DNA from: Lachnospiraceae bacterium
GTDB lineage: Bacteria > Bacillota > Clostridia > Lachnospirales > Lachnospiraceae
Length of the DNA stretch: 64,000 nt
Assembly (NCBI GenBank): GCA_021202465.1
Contig: JAJQCZ010000025.1
Span: forward strand, 1 to 64,000
Direction of reading: 5' to 3'
Positions 45,701 to 54,884 of the stretch are shown here, piece after piece (position 1 is the stretch's first letter; each line of letters opens with the position of its first letter). A model generated the notes under the pieces. The model worked only from the letters and a program-made list of their open reading frames with translations. It was not told where the DNA came from and ran no database searches. A program made the position numbers and the translations under genes.

Positions 45701-46110
45701 CCGCCCAGATGGTTCATGCGGTTCTTCATCGCGTACTGATACAAAAGCTTCTGCAGCGGCTCCGAGGTTCCCTTTCGCCGCCCCGCGCTCAGCATCATCC
45801 GCCCGGTATTCTGACGCTTCTGCTCCTGCTGATACTCCAGCGCCACCGCCACGCAATGCTTGCAAATGCCCCAATAGCTCTCAAAGGCCGGACAGGTACA
45901 GCTGGTTTCCAGGATGTCATCCTCCGGCGAGATCTTCAGTTCCACGTCATAAATATGACGCCCGCTTCCCCGCACCTCCGCGGTGACCTCCACATCCTCC
46001 TCCGACGGGAAAACCTGAAAGTTCCTCACTTTTCCATCCTGAAAATAGACCCGGCCTTTGCTGTATGTATTGCCGTAACAAAGACGACGAATATCTGCCG
46101 CTGTGATCAT
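42703..46110 (-). CDS. SNF2-family helicase with SWIM zinc finger
   Basis: 1135 residues. An N-terminal SWIM finger (CTCPAF..GICKH, about 70-88) binds DNA or protein; the middle (about 100-640) is poorly conserved and includes an acidic region with the repeat VRDLD three times; the C-terminal half is the SNF2 ATPase with Walker A DDMGLGKTIQV, the DEAQ box (CVLDEAQYIKN), LTGTPIENRL, FSQFTGM and QATDRAHRIGQ. It probably remodels protein-DNA complexes, as in other bacterial SNF2/RapA-like proteins. AAAGGAG precedes the ATG. It follows comF by 50 bp. Confidence 0.93.
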   Translation of the reverse strand: MITAADIRRLCYGNTYSKGRVYFQDGKVRNFQVFPSEEDVEVTAEVRGSGRHIYDVELKISPEDDILETSCTCPAFESYWGICKHCVAVALEYQQEQKRQNTGRMMLSAGRRKGTSEPLQKLLYQYAMKNRMNHLGGPDGEINLECFFQTDRNGLLLECRIGSKRMYVVKNLVKLVRDVEEMRQVRYGAGLEFVHDLSAFTEEGRELFALLENAVAARYPDYQDSYYENSANFRYLLLRQDSLEGFLNHYLGGTIRLDEQDMPVNDGNPPLTLTLKETPGGAEIDTEEMEIYTGSHDTFVKKKKKFWRCTPEFAEQVLPVWRTVRRGSGHRYSRTPLFLSQEDYGSFCGSVLPALQPFVKVKSGDLNLEDYAPAEPEFSIYLEMPEDLVVRAAARVRYDAEEYDLLTESAPGGVFRSLEREMQVRNALQKYFPDAEEAALGKTRRAGRSSLWEEGLPVRDLDEETVPESSAEAEGDWYGTPVRDLDADVQAENEHVQAPAGNRLTARGEESLCRLLEDGLTELGGLAELFIDESIRKLRIQPSPRVTMGIGFAGDFLDLDVQVEGMDPAEIAGILDGYRRRKKYFRLKNGDFLRLEEGGIGALSELADGLDLDGEELQAGHVELEKYRALYLENVLGEAGEVRVRKTPDYRRMIRSIRHFSDSEYEVPETLQAELRAYQVQGYQWLSTLCEYGFGGILADDMGLGKTIQVIALLLSHAETGEQKPSLIVAPASLVYNWESEVQRFAPSLTVQVIAGNAEERKEQMQRVGEFAVNITSYDLLKRDVREYKELSFDCCVLDEAQYIKNAGTQAAKSAKKIRAAHRFALTGTPIENRLSDLWSIFDFLMPGYLFSYKKFRDEFEAAIVKSSDQVAVQRLQRMVTPFLLRRKKGDVLKDLPDKLEEVIYVRMVPEQERIYRASMERLRQDVLRKSEAEIRENRLQILAELTRLRQICCSPRLCFENYLDSSGKVSACLELLRSAAEGGHRVLVFSQFTGMLELLIRYWEQLGMSYLYLSGKDSKLARRSMVEEFQQGEIPVFFISLKAGGTGLNLTAADMVIHVDPWWNVAAQNQATDRAHRIGQEHVVNVMKLVTKDTIEEKIVKLQEKKAALADSVVEGEGVADFTLNREALMELFG

Positions 46111-46160
46111 ATTGATTCTCCTTTGACATCCTGCCCCTCAGGGCACTCTTCAAGAGCCAG

Positions 46161-46913
46161 CTACTCATTTTTCCCGATGCAGACCGTCACCACCAGAACA
46201 CGCTGCACTCCGGCCCGCCGCAGAGCGCGGGTGCAGGCCTCGGCTGTGCTGCCGGTCGTATAAATATCATCCACCAGGATGACCCGCTTTGTCCCTTCCG
46301 GCAATCGGCCCACCGCGAAGGAATGCTCCAGATTCCGCTGACGCTCCGCCGCCGTGAGTTCCTTCTGGGCTTTGGTGGCGCGAACCCGCATGAGACCCCG
46401 GGGCAGAGCCGGGACACCACTGAGACGTGAAAGCTCCCGCGCCAGGAGCTCCGCCTGGTTATAACCACGCTTCGCCCGGCGGCTCCGGTGAATGGGCACC
46501 GGCACGATGGCGTCGGCGCGAAAGCCACGAATCAGGCGTCCGTATCTCTTCCAGATTTCTTCCATATAAAAGGCGGCGTACTCCTGCCGTCCCCCGTATT
46601 TGAAAGCCTTCATCGTCGTCCGACCAACGCGGTCATAATTCATCAGAGAGATCCCCCCGTCAAATGAGCGGCGGCGGGTGCGGCAGTCATAGCAATATTC
46701 CGCGTCCTCCGAGGCGAGCTCCTTGCCGCATTTTTTACACAGCGGTTCGCGGACGAAGGCGATCTTCTCCCGGCACGCCGGGCAGACCCGCGCGCCCCGG
46801 GGACGAACGATATCCTGACAGACCGGACAGCGCCGCGGAAAGAAAAGAGACAGCACAAAATCACCGGCTGTCTCCGCGCTGCGTCTCATCGTTTTTTCCC
46901 ATCCCGCTTTCAT
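46161..46913 (-). CDS. ComF family phosphoribosyltransferase-like protein
   Basis: 250 residues from MKAGWEKTMRR, with AAGGAGAG upstream; the open frame goes further but there it overlaps recD2. Two zinc-ribbon-like cysteine sets (CPVCQDIV..CPACREK, CKKCGKEL..CYDC, about 30-80) are followed by a PRTase-type domain with VILVDDIYTTGSTAEA (about 210-225). ComF is needed for DNA uptake in Gram-positive competence and, more widely, linked to recombination. It sits 10 bp after recD2. Confidence 0.92.
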   Translation of the reverse strand: MKAGWEKTMRRSAETAGDFVLSLFFPRRCPVCQDIVRPRGARVCPACREKIAFVREPLCKKCGKELASEDAEYCYDCRTRRRSFDGGISLMNYDRVGRTTMKAFKYGGRQEYAAFYMEEIWKRYGRLIRGFRADAIVPVPIHRSRRAKRGYNQAELLARELSRLSGVPALPRGLMRVRATKAQKELTAAERQRNLEHSFAVGRLPEGTKRVILVDDIYTTGSTAEACTRALRRAGVQRVLVVTVCIGKNE

Positions 46914-46923
46914 ATATCTCTCC

Positions 46924-49233
46924 TTATATAGAAGGAAATGCCCCCGGCCCGGGAAGCGCCGCCAGCTCCCGCAAACAGCGATCCAGTCCCGAGTAGCGCC
47001 TCTGCTCTGCCGTATTATCCACCATCGCCTGAAAGGATTCCACCGGCCCCACGATACAGACACACTGTCTGGCCCGGGTAACTGCCGTGTAAATCAGGTT
47101 GCGGTTCATGAGCATCCGCGCACCAGTCAGAATGGGGATGACCACAGCGGGATACTCGCTCCCCTGAGATTTATGTACGGTGATCGCATAGGCCAGCTCC
47201 AGCTCGTCGGCCTGCCGGAAGGCATAAGACACCAGGCGTCCCTCATCAAACTCAACAATAAAATCCTCCGTGAACAGATTGATCTCCCGGATGATGCCCA
47301 TGTCGCCGTTGAACACGCCGGTTCCCTTCTCCGTGGGGATTCCATAGCGGCTGCGGACCTCCCACTCCAGCTGATAATTGTTGCGGATTTGCATCACCTT
47401 ATCGCCCTCCCGGAAAATGCCGTGTGGGAAGGTCTTCTCTTTCTTGCGCGCATCCGGCGGATTCAGAAACTGCTGCAGCACCCGGTTCAGATTCTCCACA
47501 CCCAACAGCCCCTTGCGCATGGGCGTCAAAACCTGAATCTCTGAAACCTCCGCTCCTACATAGGCGGGAAGCTTATCCCGCACCAGCGTCATCACAGCTC
47601 CGATGATATGCTCGGCGTCATACCGTTTGACAAAAAGAAAATCCCGGCTCCGTTTTGCCGGGTCGATCGGCAGGCCATCGTGAATCCGATGCGCGTTGAC
47701 CACGATGTCCGAAGCCTCTGACTGCCGGAAGATACGGGTCAGCTTCACCACCGGAAAGCACTCCGCACGGAGGATATCCCGCAGCACATTGCCCGGCCCC
47801 ACAGAAGGCAGCTGATTGGCATCCCCGACCAGGATCAGCCGGGTTCCCACGACCAGCGCCTTAAGGAGTGCATACATCAGATGCACGTCCACCATCGACA
47901 TCTCATCGATGACGACCACGTCCGTCTCCAGGGGATTGGACTCATTCCGCTCGAACTTCACATCGTCCTCGGCTCTCTCCCCCGGCGTCCCGCTGAACTC
48001 CAGCATCCGATGAATGGTCCGCGCCTCGCGGCCGGTCGCCTCCGTCATCCGCTTGGCCGCCCGCCCCGTGGGAGCCGCCAGCAGAATCTCACAATCCTGA
48101 CTCTCAAAAAAACGCAGAATCATATTGATCGTCGTCGTCTTCCCCGTCCCCGGCCCGCCGGTGATCACTGTGACGCCATGACGCACGGCGGTCAGAACGG
48201 CCTCCCGCTGCAGCGCATCCAGCTCCAGCTTCTCCTGCCGCTCTGTGCGCCGGATCCACGCTTCTGTCTGTACCTCATCGACCGGATAGTCCACGTTCAG
48301 ATCAAGAAGCATGCGGGCCGTATTCAGCTCCATGTAGTAGTACATGGCCGAGTAAACCCGATCTTCCTCCGGCGGAGCAGCCTCCCGGGCCTCCGTCCGC
48401 GACGGCTCCTCAGGAGAAAAAACTGCCATCGGCGCTGTCTGTACAACCACCCGCTTGTCCATCACCAGATCGAGGATGGGCTGCTCCATTTCCTCCGGCG
48501 GAACGCCCAGCAGCTCCGAGGCATTGCGCAGTAAAATGCTCCGCGGCAGATAAACATGCCCCGATGCCAGTCCCCGCATCAATGTATAATAGAGACCGCT
48601 GCGGATCCGAAAATCCGAATCCGCCTGAATCCCGGCCCGCGAAGCAATCTCATCGGCCGCCCGGAAACCCACGCCGGGAATATCATCCGCGATCCGATAG
48701 GGATTCGTCTGGATCAGAGAATACATCTCCGGCCCGTAGTGATCATAGATCTTCGCTGCCAGATTCAGAGAAATGCCGTATTGCTGCAGGAAGATCATCG
48801 CCTGGCGCAGCTCCCGCTTCTCCGTCATCTGGACGGCAATCTGCCGCGCCCCGTTTTCGCTGATCCCTTTCACCTCCGCCAACCGCTCCGGCTCCTCGTC
48901 GATGATCCGCAGGGTATCTGCTTTGAACTTTTTCACGATGCGAGCCGCCAGCGAGGGACCCACTCCTTTAATTGCGCCGGATCCCAGGTAGCGTTCCACA
49001 GAAACCGCATCCTCCGGCGCCGTCACCCGGCAGCTCTCCACCGAGAACTGCTCCCCGTACACCGGGTGGGTAACAAAGGACCCCTCGGCTTCGAGGGGTT
49101 CTCCTTCACTAATATGGGGGAGAACACCGACCAGGGTGTAGGTCTCCGCCCCGGAGACCACCTCCATCACCGTATACCCGTTCTCCCGGTTGCGATAAAC
49201 GATATGCTCCACATATCCCTTTACAGTTGCCAT
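46924..49233 (-). CDS. recD2: RecD-like DNA helicase RecD2
   Basis: 769 residues, typical of RecD2, a 5'-3' helicase without RecBC. N-terminal OB-like domain (VEHIVYRNRENGYTVMEV), helix-hairpin-helix pair (about 85-200, SGAIKGVGPSLAARIV, GISENGARQIA), then the superfamily 1 core: Walker A VITGGPGTGKTTTIN (about 355-369), VVVIDEMSMVD, VGDANQLPSVGPG, and the late motif TVHKSQGSEYPAVVIP. Start ATG just 8 bp after mreB. Confidence 0.95.
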   Translation of the reverse strand: MATVKGYVEHIVYRNRENGYTVMEVVSGAETYTLVGVLPHISEGEPLEAEGSFVTHPVYGEQFSVESCRVTAPEDAVSVERYLGSGAIKGVGPSLAARIVKKFKADTLRIIDEEPERLAEVKGISENGARQIAVQMTEKRELRQAMIFLQQYGISLNLAAKIYDHYGPEMYSLIQTNPYRIADDIPGVGFRAADEIASRAGIQADSDFRIRSGLYYTLMRGLASGHVYLPRSILLRNASELLGVPPEEMEQPILDLVMDKRVVVQTAPMAVFSPEEPSRTEAREAAPPEEDRVYSAMYYYMELNTARMLLDLNVDYPVDEVQTEAWIRRTERQEKLELDALQREAVLTAVRHGVTVITGGPGTGKTTTINMILRFFESQDCEILLAAPTGRAAKRMTEATGREARTIHRMLEFSGTPGERAEDDVKFERNESNPLETDVVVIDEMSMVDVHLMYALLKALVVGTRLILVGDANQLPSVGPGNVLRDILRAECFPVVKLTRIFRQSEASDIVVNAHRIHDGLPIDPAKRSRDFLFVKRYDAEHIIGAVMTLVRDKLPAYVGAEVSEIQVLTPMRKGLLGVENLNRVLQQFLNPPDARKKEKTFPHGIFREGDKVMQIRNNYQLEWEVRSRYGIPTEKGTGVFNGDMGIIREINLFTEDFIVEFDEGRLVSYAFRQADELELAYAITVHKSQGSEYPAVVIPILTGARMLMNRNLIYTAVTRARQCVCIVGPVESFQAMVDNTAEQRRYSGLDRCLRELAALPGPGAFPSI

Positions 49234-49241
49234 CGCACACT

Positions 49242-50243
49242 CTAATCCTCAGGACCGGTCTTGTTCTCATGGACAAACTCGATAAATTTGCCCGTGCCGA
49301 TCGCCACTACCCGCATGGGATCATCGGCGATGGTCGTGTTGATGCCGGTCTTCTCCTCAATCAGCTCGTCCAGACCGCCCAGAAGGCTGCCGCCGCCGGT
49401 CATCACGATACCTCTCTCATATACATCGGCCGCCAGCTCCGGCGGTGTGCGCTCCAGCACACCCAGTACGGCCTCCACGATCTGCATGGCCGGCTCTCGC
49501 AGCGCGTCCATCATCTCATCTGAAGTCACCGTCATCGTCTTGGGCAGACCGGTCACCAGGTTGCGGCCCCGCACATCCATCGTCATCATCTCCGGACGGG
49601 GATAGGAGCTGCCGATGCTGATCTTGATCTCCTCGGCGGTTCTCTCACCGATCAGAAGGTTATGTTTCTTCCTCATGTATTTCACGATGGCCTCATCAAA
49701 ATTATCCCCGGCCACCTTGACAGAGGTGCTGACGACGGTACCGCCCAGGGAAATCACCGCGATATCCGAGGTGCCGCCCCCGATATCCACGATCATATTG
49801 CCGCAGGCTTTGCTGATATCAATTCCGGCCCCGATGGCGGCGGCGATGGGCTCCTCGATGATGCTCACCTCACGGGCGCCCGCCTGATAGGTCGCGTCCT
49901 CCACGGCCTTCTTCTCCACCTCTGTCGCGCCGCTGGGAATGCAAACGGCGATACGGGGCTTCCGCAGCGTCTTCTTGCCCATGGCCTTTCGGATGAAATA
50001 CTTCATCATCTTCTCGGTAATGGCATAGTCCGAGATCACGCCCTGGCGCAGCGGGCGAATGGCCACAATATTGCCCGGCGTACGGCCAATCATCTTCCGG
50101 GCCTCCTCGCCAATCTCCTTGATCTCGTTCGTATCTCTGTCATAGGCAACGACAGACGGTTCCTTCAGAACCACACCCTTGCCCTTTATATAAACCAGAA
50201 CACTGGCTGTGCCCAGATCGATTCCAATATCCATGGAAAGCAT
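49242..50243 (-). CDS. Rod-shape actin-like protein MreB/Mbl
   Basis: 333 residues. MreB filaments guide the cell-wall machinery in rod-shaped bacteria. Seen: DIGIDLGTASVLVYIKGKG (phosphate 1), IVDIGGGTSDIAVISLGG (phosphate 2), SIIEEPIAAAIGAG, and MTGGGSLLGGLDELIEE. GGAGGACAAAGT precedes the ATG. Mbl or MreB cannot be told apart here, and mreC/mreD are absent nearby. First gene of the mreB-recD2-comF-SNF2 run. Confidence 0.93.
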   Translation of the reverse strand: MLSMDIGIDLGTASVLVYIKGKGVVLKEPSVVAYDRDTNEIKEIGEEARKMIGRTPGNIVAIRPLRQGVISDYAITEKMMKYFIRKAMGKKTLRKPRIAVCIPSGATEVEKKAVEDATYQAGAREVSIIEEPIAAAIGAGIDISKACGNMIVDIGGGTSDIAVISLGGTVVSTSVKVAGDNFDEAIVKYMRKKHNLLIGERTAEEIKISIGSSYPRPEMMTMDVRGRNLVTGLPKTMTVTSDEMMDALREPAMQIVEAVLGVLERTPPELAADVYERGIVMTGGGSLLGGLDELIEEKTGINTTIADDPMRVVAIGTGKFIEFVHENKTGPED

Positions 50244-50332
50244 ACTTTGTCCTCCTGCCTGATTTCTTTATAATAAACGGTCGTGCCCCGCACTGTGGGA
50301 CATTCGAAAAAATGCACTCCGTCTCTTGTATC

Positions 50333-50360
50333 ATTATATACAATATCCCGGGTTTTTCAA
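50333..50360 (-). promoter_or_regulatory. mreB promoter
   Basis: Minus strand TTGAAA (50355-50360), 16-nt spacer, perfect TATAAT (50333-50338), about 90 bp before the start. Confidence 0.72.
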
Positions 50361-50422
50361 ATGGTTTTTCGGCAAAAACAATTCTTCCTCCCGGAACAGA
50401 GCCCCTTCTCTTTTTATACACA

Positions 50423-50489
50423 AAAAGACCCTGCTTCCCGTCTTGCCGTATATATGTACCACGGTTTACGGCGAACGTCAGGGTCTTTT
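50423..50489 (-). terminator. Terminator at the end of the GH3/GtrA operon
   Basis: Outer stem AAAAGACCCTG / CAGGGTCTTTT enclosing an inner GCCGTA / TACGGC hairpin, T-run on the minus strand, about 20 bp after the GtrA-like stop. Confidence 0.75.
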
Positions 50490-50507
50490 CCGCATGTGTC
50501 CGGAATC

Positions 50508-51110
50508 TTATGCTCTTTTTTCTCTTGCCTTTTGTTTTAACGTGCCTTTCCTCTGACCGAATCCTTCCGCAAAGATAATCTTGTTCAGAACAAAAAAGAC
50601 TACCATGGATACACCGCCGTTCAGCACGATTGTGCCGATGTTATACACGGCCGACGGCACCAGATATCCGGCCACTCCGACCCATACGCTGTTAATGGAA
50701 TTCACTATAAACGTAATCACAATCCATCCCATAAAATAAATCGGGATCTGCAACGATAAGGGTCCTTTACTTCGAAAAGTTACATTCCTCTGCAAAGGGA
50801 AATTAATGCACTCTCCGAGGAAACTGGACACCAGATAAGCGTACAGATAAGCCAGACCGCCGTCTTCCACCGCGTATCCAATGATGTTGAAGGTGAAACG
50901 AATACCAAACAGGCTTCCCTGAATGGAGGGCCAGCCCCAGCCGATGTCCGCCCAGGCAGCAAACAGCGCCGGTAAAAAAAGAAGGAGCAGGTATTTCATA
51001 AATGTCACTACATAGCTGAAAATGACAAACAGTCCTCCCTCCCGAAGCCATTTAGAGGCCGCAGGATGTCTCTCTGCGAAAGATTCCCAAAATTCTTTCA
51101 GTCCGTTCAA
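50508..51110 (-). CDS. GtrA-like membrane protein
   Basis: 200 residues, with four membrane segments (about 25-50, 82-103, 118-140, 155-180) and a basic C-terminal tail. The stretch INFPLQRNVTFRS resembles the GtrA family motif. GtrA-like proteins are thought to help lipid-linked sugars cross the membrane. It starts 13 bp after the cytoplasmic GH3 gene, so it is probably the last gene of that operon; a link between sugar export and glycan processing is an inference. Confidence 0.72.
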   Translation of the reverse strand: MNGLKEFWESFAERHPAASKWLREGGLFVIFSYVVTFMKYLLLLFLPALFAAWADIGWGWPSIQGSLFGIRFTFNIIGYAVEDGGLAYLYAYLVSSFLGECINFPLQRNVTFRSKGPLSLQIPIYFMGWIVITFIVNSINSVWVGVAGYLVPSAVYNIGTIVLNGGVSMVVFFVLNKIIFAEGFGQRKGTLKQKAREKRA

Positions 51111-51123
51111 AATCCTCTCCCCC

Positions 51124-53544
51124 CTATTTCATTTTTTCCGCTTTTTTCGCGGTTTTCCTCTGCCGGAAGAAGCCGGATATAACCTGTCCCAGGCCACCGA
51201 AGAAATGACCGTTGGCTGCCCGGACAAGACCCTCCACCATATATTGGCTGACGAGACCGCCTGTCATTTTACCGATTCCCCGGAAGGGCATATTATAGAT
51301 AAACAGCAGATTCAGATCCGGTTCTCCCTTCGCCATGCTTTTATCCAGGCGATGATTCAGAATCCGGTAAATCCAGCGTGCCGTCCGGCTCTTCGCATAA
51401 TAAAGCTGACAGATCGCATCATTGACATCCAGCCTGTCTCCCCAGCTCCCGTCAGGAACGGCATGTCCAAGAAGCCGCGCAAATTCTTCATCTGAAACAG
51501 CGTCAATCGCGCCGCTGCGATAGGAGGGGAGCTCCTTCAGATCTGCCGGACATGGAGCCTGGCTTCCTTCCACTTCAAGCTCCGCCGTCAGGCGTATGTC
51601 ACGACAGCTTGCGCCCACCTGAATATAGTAGATTCCGCCGTCGATTTCAAAACGATTCGTTTTCGTATTAAAGTAGCGAAAGGCTTTATCATCCAGTTTG
51701 ATCGTAACTCTTCGGGACTCTCCCACACGCAGGAACACCTTGGCAAAACCCTTGAGCTCCTTCGCAGGACGATAAACGCTTCCTTCGACTGCTCCGACAT
51801 AAACCTGCGCCACCTCGGCACCGTCACATTTTCCTGCATTGGTCAGCGTAAAGGATACCTTTCTCTCGTCGACGGACAGATCCCTGTAAACAAAATGCGT
51901 ATAGGACAAACCAAACCCAAAGGGAAATCGAACCTTTTTCTGCACGGTCTCAAAATAACGATACCCCACATACAGACCTTCCCGGTATTCGGCGTTCCTC
52001 TCTCTGGCCGGGAAATAGGGCGCCGAGGGAGTGTCCTCATACTTATAGGGATATGTCTCACTTAACTTACCGGACGGATTAATTTTTCCGGTGATAGCGG
52101 CAAGCATTGCCGCCGCCCCTGCCTGGCCGCATAGATATCCGTGAATCACTGCCTCGCATTCATCGATCCAGTCCATCTCAATGGCGGAGCCCCCCGAAAG
52201 CACCGCAACTACATGACGGTTCACCGCAGCAATCTTTTTTAATAGCTCGACCTGACTCTCCGGGATCTGCATATGTGTCCGATCCAGTCCCTCGGACTCA
52301 GAGATTTCGTCCAGTCCCAGATACAGAAGCACTACGTCAGCCTTTCCGGCTGCCTCCACAGCCTCTGCCTCCAGCTCAGCGTTTGCCGGACCTGTCCTGA
52401 GATATCCCCGGGCAAAGGCTGTCATCTCCAGGGGAAAGTCCCCGATCACATCCAACGTGCTCTCCAGTTTCGTGGGATTCACAAGGGAAGAACCCGCTCC
52501 CTGATACCGGGGCGCCGCTGCAAAATCACCAATAACGGCAACTCTTGTTCCTTCCGCTAACGGCAGGATTCCATGATCGTTCTTCAGCAGAACGAGACTC
52601 TGCTCCGCCGCTCTCTGCGCCATTTCGTGGTGAGCCTCCACATCAAAAGGCTTTCCCTCTTTCTCTTCCACGGATTTCCGGCAGGGCAGAACTGCTTCCA
52701 GAAATTCTTCCACGCGGCGATCAATCACCTCTTCGCGGATCCGTCCGTCTCTGACTGCCTGAATCAGTTCCTCATCGGAATCCCCACCGGTCGTAGGCAT
52801 TTCCAGATGAGAACCCGCAGCAACACCGGCTACATGATCGTTGGATGCGCCCCAGTCGGACACGACAAACCCGTCGAAACCCCACTCATCCCGAAGGATC
52901 TCCTGCAGCAGGTGTTCGTTTTCATTGGCATAAACACCGTTGACCCGGTTATAGGAGGACATCACCGCTTTCGGTTTCGCTTCCCGGACCGCGATTTCAA
53001 ACCCTGTCAGATAGATTTCCCGCAGGGTACGCTCATCCAGAACAGAATCGCTGGCCATACGCCTGGTTTCCTGAGAATTTACCGCAAAATGCTTGGGACA
53101 GGCGCCAACTCCCTGAGACTGAATACCCCGGATGTAACCCGCCGCCATCTTTCCCGTCAGGTATGGATCTTCGCTGAAATATTCAAAATTCCGCCCGCAA
53201 AGCGGATTCCGCTTAATGTTCATACCGGGACCCAGAAGGACACACACACCCTGTGAAGCCGCTTCCTCGCCCAGATACCGGCCGATCGCCTCGCCCAGCT
53301 CCGGATCCCAGCTGTTAGCCACCGTCGCTGCCGTCGGAAAGCAGGTGGCGGGAACGCTGGCATGAATTCCCAGCTGGTCGCCGGCTCCCTCCTGCCGACG
53401 AACCCCGTGGGGTCCGTCGGAGAGGGTCACTCCGGGCACACCCAACCGTTCTACCGACCGGGTCTGCCAGACATCTTTCCCGGAGAGAAGATAACATTTC
53501 TCCTCCAAAGTCATTTTCTTAACAATATCTCTTATACCCAACAT
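51124..53544 (-). CDS. Glycoside hydrolase family 3, beta-glucosidase-like
   Basis: 806 residues, usual domain order and no signal peptide, so probably intracellular. The barrel (about 1-290) has KHFAVNSQETRR and the nucleophile loop FDGFVVSDWGA (Asp in SDW). The alpha/beta sandwich (about 300-500) begins AEQSLVLLKNDHGILPL, then comes the Fn3-like domain (about 555-640, FPFGFGLSYTHF) and an unusual C-terminal extension of about 165 residues (from ADLKELPSYRSG to the end) with the helix CQLYYAKSRTARWIYRILNH. It probably cleaves beta-linked glucosides or oligosaccharides. Start 50 bp after the lipoprotein gene. Confidence 0.9.
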   Translation of the reverse strand: MLGIRDIVKKMTLEEKCYLLSGKDVWQTRSVERLGVPGVTLSDGPHGVRRQEGAGDQLGIHASVPATCFPTAATVANSWDPELGEAIGRYLGEEAASQGVCVLLGPGMNIKRNPLCGRNFEYFSEDPYLTGKMAAGYIRGIQSQGVGACPKHFAVNSQETRRMASDSVLDERTLREIYLTGFEIAVREAKPKAVMSSYNRVNGVYANENEHLLQEILRDEWGFDGFVVSDWGASNDHVAGVAAGSHLEMPTTGGDSDEELIQAVRDGRIREEVIDRRVEEFLEAVLPCRKSVEEKEGKPFDVEAHHEMAQRAAEQSLVLLKNDHGILPLAEGTRVAVIGDFAAAPRYQGAGSSLVNPTKLESTLDVIGDFPLEMTAFARGYLRTGPANAELEAEAVEAAGKADVVLLYLGLDEISESEGLDRTHMQIPESQVELLKKIAAVNRHVVAVLSGGSAIEMDWIDECEAVIHGYLCGQAGAAAMLAAITGKINPSGKLSETYPYKYEDTPSAPYFPARERNAEYREGLYVGYRYFETVQKKVRFPFGFGLSYTHFVYRDLSVDERKVSFTLTNAGKCDGAEVAQVYVGAVEGSVYRPAKELKGFAKVFLRVGESRRVTIKLDDKAFRYFNTKTNRFEIDGGIYYIQVGASCRDIRLTAELEVEGSQAPCPADLKELPSYRSGAIDAVSDEEFARLLGHAVPDGSWGDRLDVNDAICQLYYAKSRTARWIYRILNHRLDKSMAKGEPDLNLLFIYNMPFRGIGKMTGGLVSQYMVEGLVRAANGHFFGGLGQVISGFFRQRKTAKKAEKMK

Positions 53545-53594
53545 CCTGTCCTTTCAGAGTCTCCTCCCTTATGCAGAGAGGAGACTCTCCGTCT

Positions 53595-54884
53595 CTAGTC
53601 CTCATACAGGACTGTCGAAGTATGATCATAGTACAGATTAACCGTACCGTCTCCATTGTCACTCCAGGTTCCCTGGATATCACTGGCGAACGTAGTCATC
53701 GCTGCAATAACGCCTTCCACATAATCAACCGATGCTGTGAAAGTTCCATCCTCATAAATCTTCAGGGTTCCTGTCTTAGAGCTTTCGAAGCCCCCTTCCT
53801 CTACCACTTCAATCGCGAAGGTATAAGCATACGCAGCGCCGTCTGTTGTCTCGGCAGGGGTGGCCACAAAATTCATGTCCGTCCCGTCAAAGGAGACATA
53901 GCTGATCATGCCCTTGTCGCTGACTGTATAGGGAGTAAATGCATACCATACACCCATGGAGCCCCCCTCTGCCAGATTGAAGTTCTCCGCTACAGCTGGA
54001 TAATCGATGTCGGAATAAATATCCTTATTCAAATATCCATACCCCTCCGTAATAACGCTCGCTTCACTGCTGATTGTGACCGGATCCAACGTCCCCGTGT
54101 ATTCCGGATTGTCTACGTAGGTTTCATCCCACATCGCAGATACTTCTATGCTGTAGGTAGCACCATCCGTAAGTTCTGTCGTCTCCGCCGAATAAATATC
54201 ATCCTCCAGGGAGACTCCTTCGATGGTCACCGTCGTCACATCAGCGGAGTCCGTTTCATTGGTGAAAGTAACCTCCACCTGAGTCGGCAGGCTCTGATAC
54301 TCGTATGCATTGATATTTGTCAGCTGCACTCCCATCGTTCCGGTAAAGCAATCCCAGTAGTAAGCCACTGCCGGTTCGTCGACCGTCCCGGTGTTGACAA
54401 ATTCACAGGAAGCAGCCGCCGATTTCTCATGATCATTGTCCGAATAGTCAGGATAGGCAATTACCTTCACCGTATAATCACCGTAGCCATATGTCAGACT
54501 CTCTGCAATATTTCCGGTATAAGTCCCACTTCCCGTCTCTTCGATCTGTCCGCTGACAGAGAGATACTCAGACTGATCTGCCGTATCATAAATGAAAATC
54601 TGATAATAACTGGCATTCTCCACGCCTGTGAAAGAATAATTTCCGGACTCATCCACCGTGAAATCTCCCGGTGTTCCCAAAGCATTCTCAGAGACAGTCT
54701 CCTCCGCGGTTCCTGTGGAAGCCGTCGATGAGGACCTCCCCATGCTGGAAACCAGGGTACTCCAGGCATCAGACATCTCGGAGAAATAGATTCCCGTATT
54801 CGTCCCCAGTGTCGTACAGCCGGTCAGAGATGCGCACAGAGCCAGTGCCAGCACTGCTGCCATTCCTCTTTTTCCCTTCTTCAT
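53595..54884 (-). CDS. Lipoprotein with beta-sandwich repeats
   Basis: 429 residues. A lipoprotein signal ends in LTGC (Cys at about 24). After a Ser/Thr linker come two or three all-beta domains of about 100 residues (for example GNYSFTGVENASYYQIFIYD and VQLTNINAYEYQSLPTQVEV) and a C-terminal strand-rich domain (GTLKIYEDGTFTASVDY, GTWSDNGDGTVNLYYD). I do not recognise a family; a sugar-binding or scaffold role beside the GH3 proteins is only inferred. The start overlaps the stop of the membrane-protein gene as ATGA, so the two are coupled. Confidence 0.75.
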   Translation of the reverse strand: MKKGKRGMAAVLALALCASLTGCTTLGTNTGIYFSEMSDAWSTLVSSMGRSSSTASTGTAEETVSENALGTPGDFTVDESGNYSFTGVENASYYQIFIYDTADQSEYLSVSGQIEETGSGTYTGNIAESLTYGYGDYTVKVIAYPDYSDNDHEKSAAASCEFVNTGTVDEPAVAYYWDCFTGTMGVQLTNINAYEYQSLPTQVEVTFTNETDSADVTTVTIEGVSLEDDIYSAETTELTDGATYSIEVSAMWDETYVDNPEYTGTLDPVTISSEASVITEGYGYLNKDIYSDIDYPAVAENFNLAEGGSMGVWYAFTPYTVSDKGMISYVSFDGTDMNFVATPAETTDGAAYAYTFAIEVVEEGGFESSKTGTLKIYEDGTFTASVDYVEGVIAAMTTFASDIQGTWSDNGDGTVNLYYDHTSTVLYED

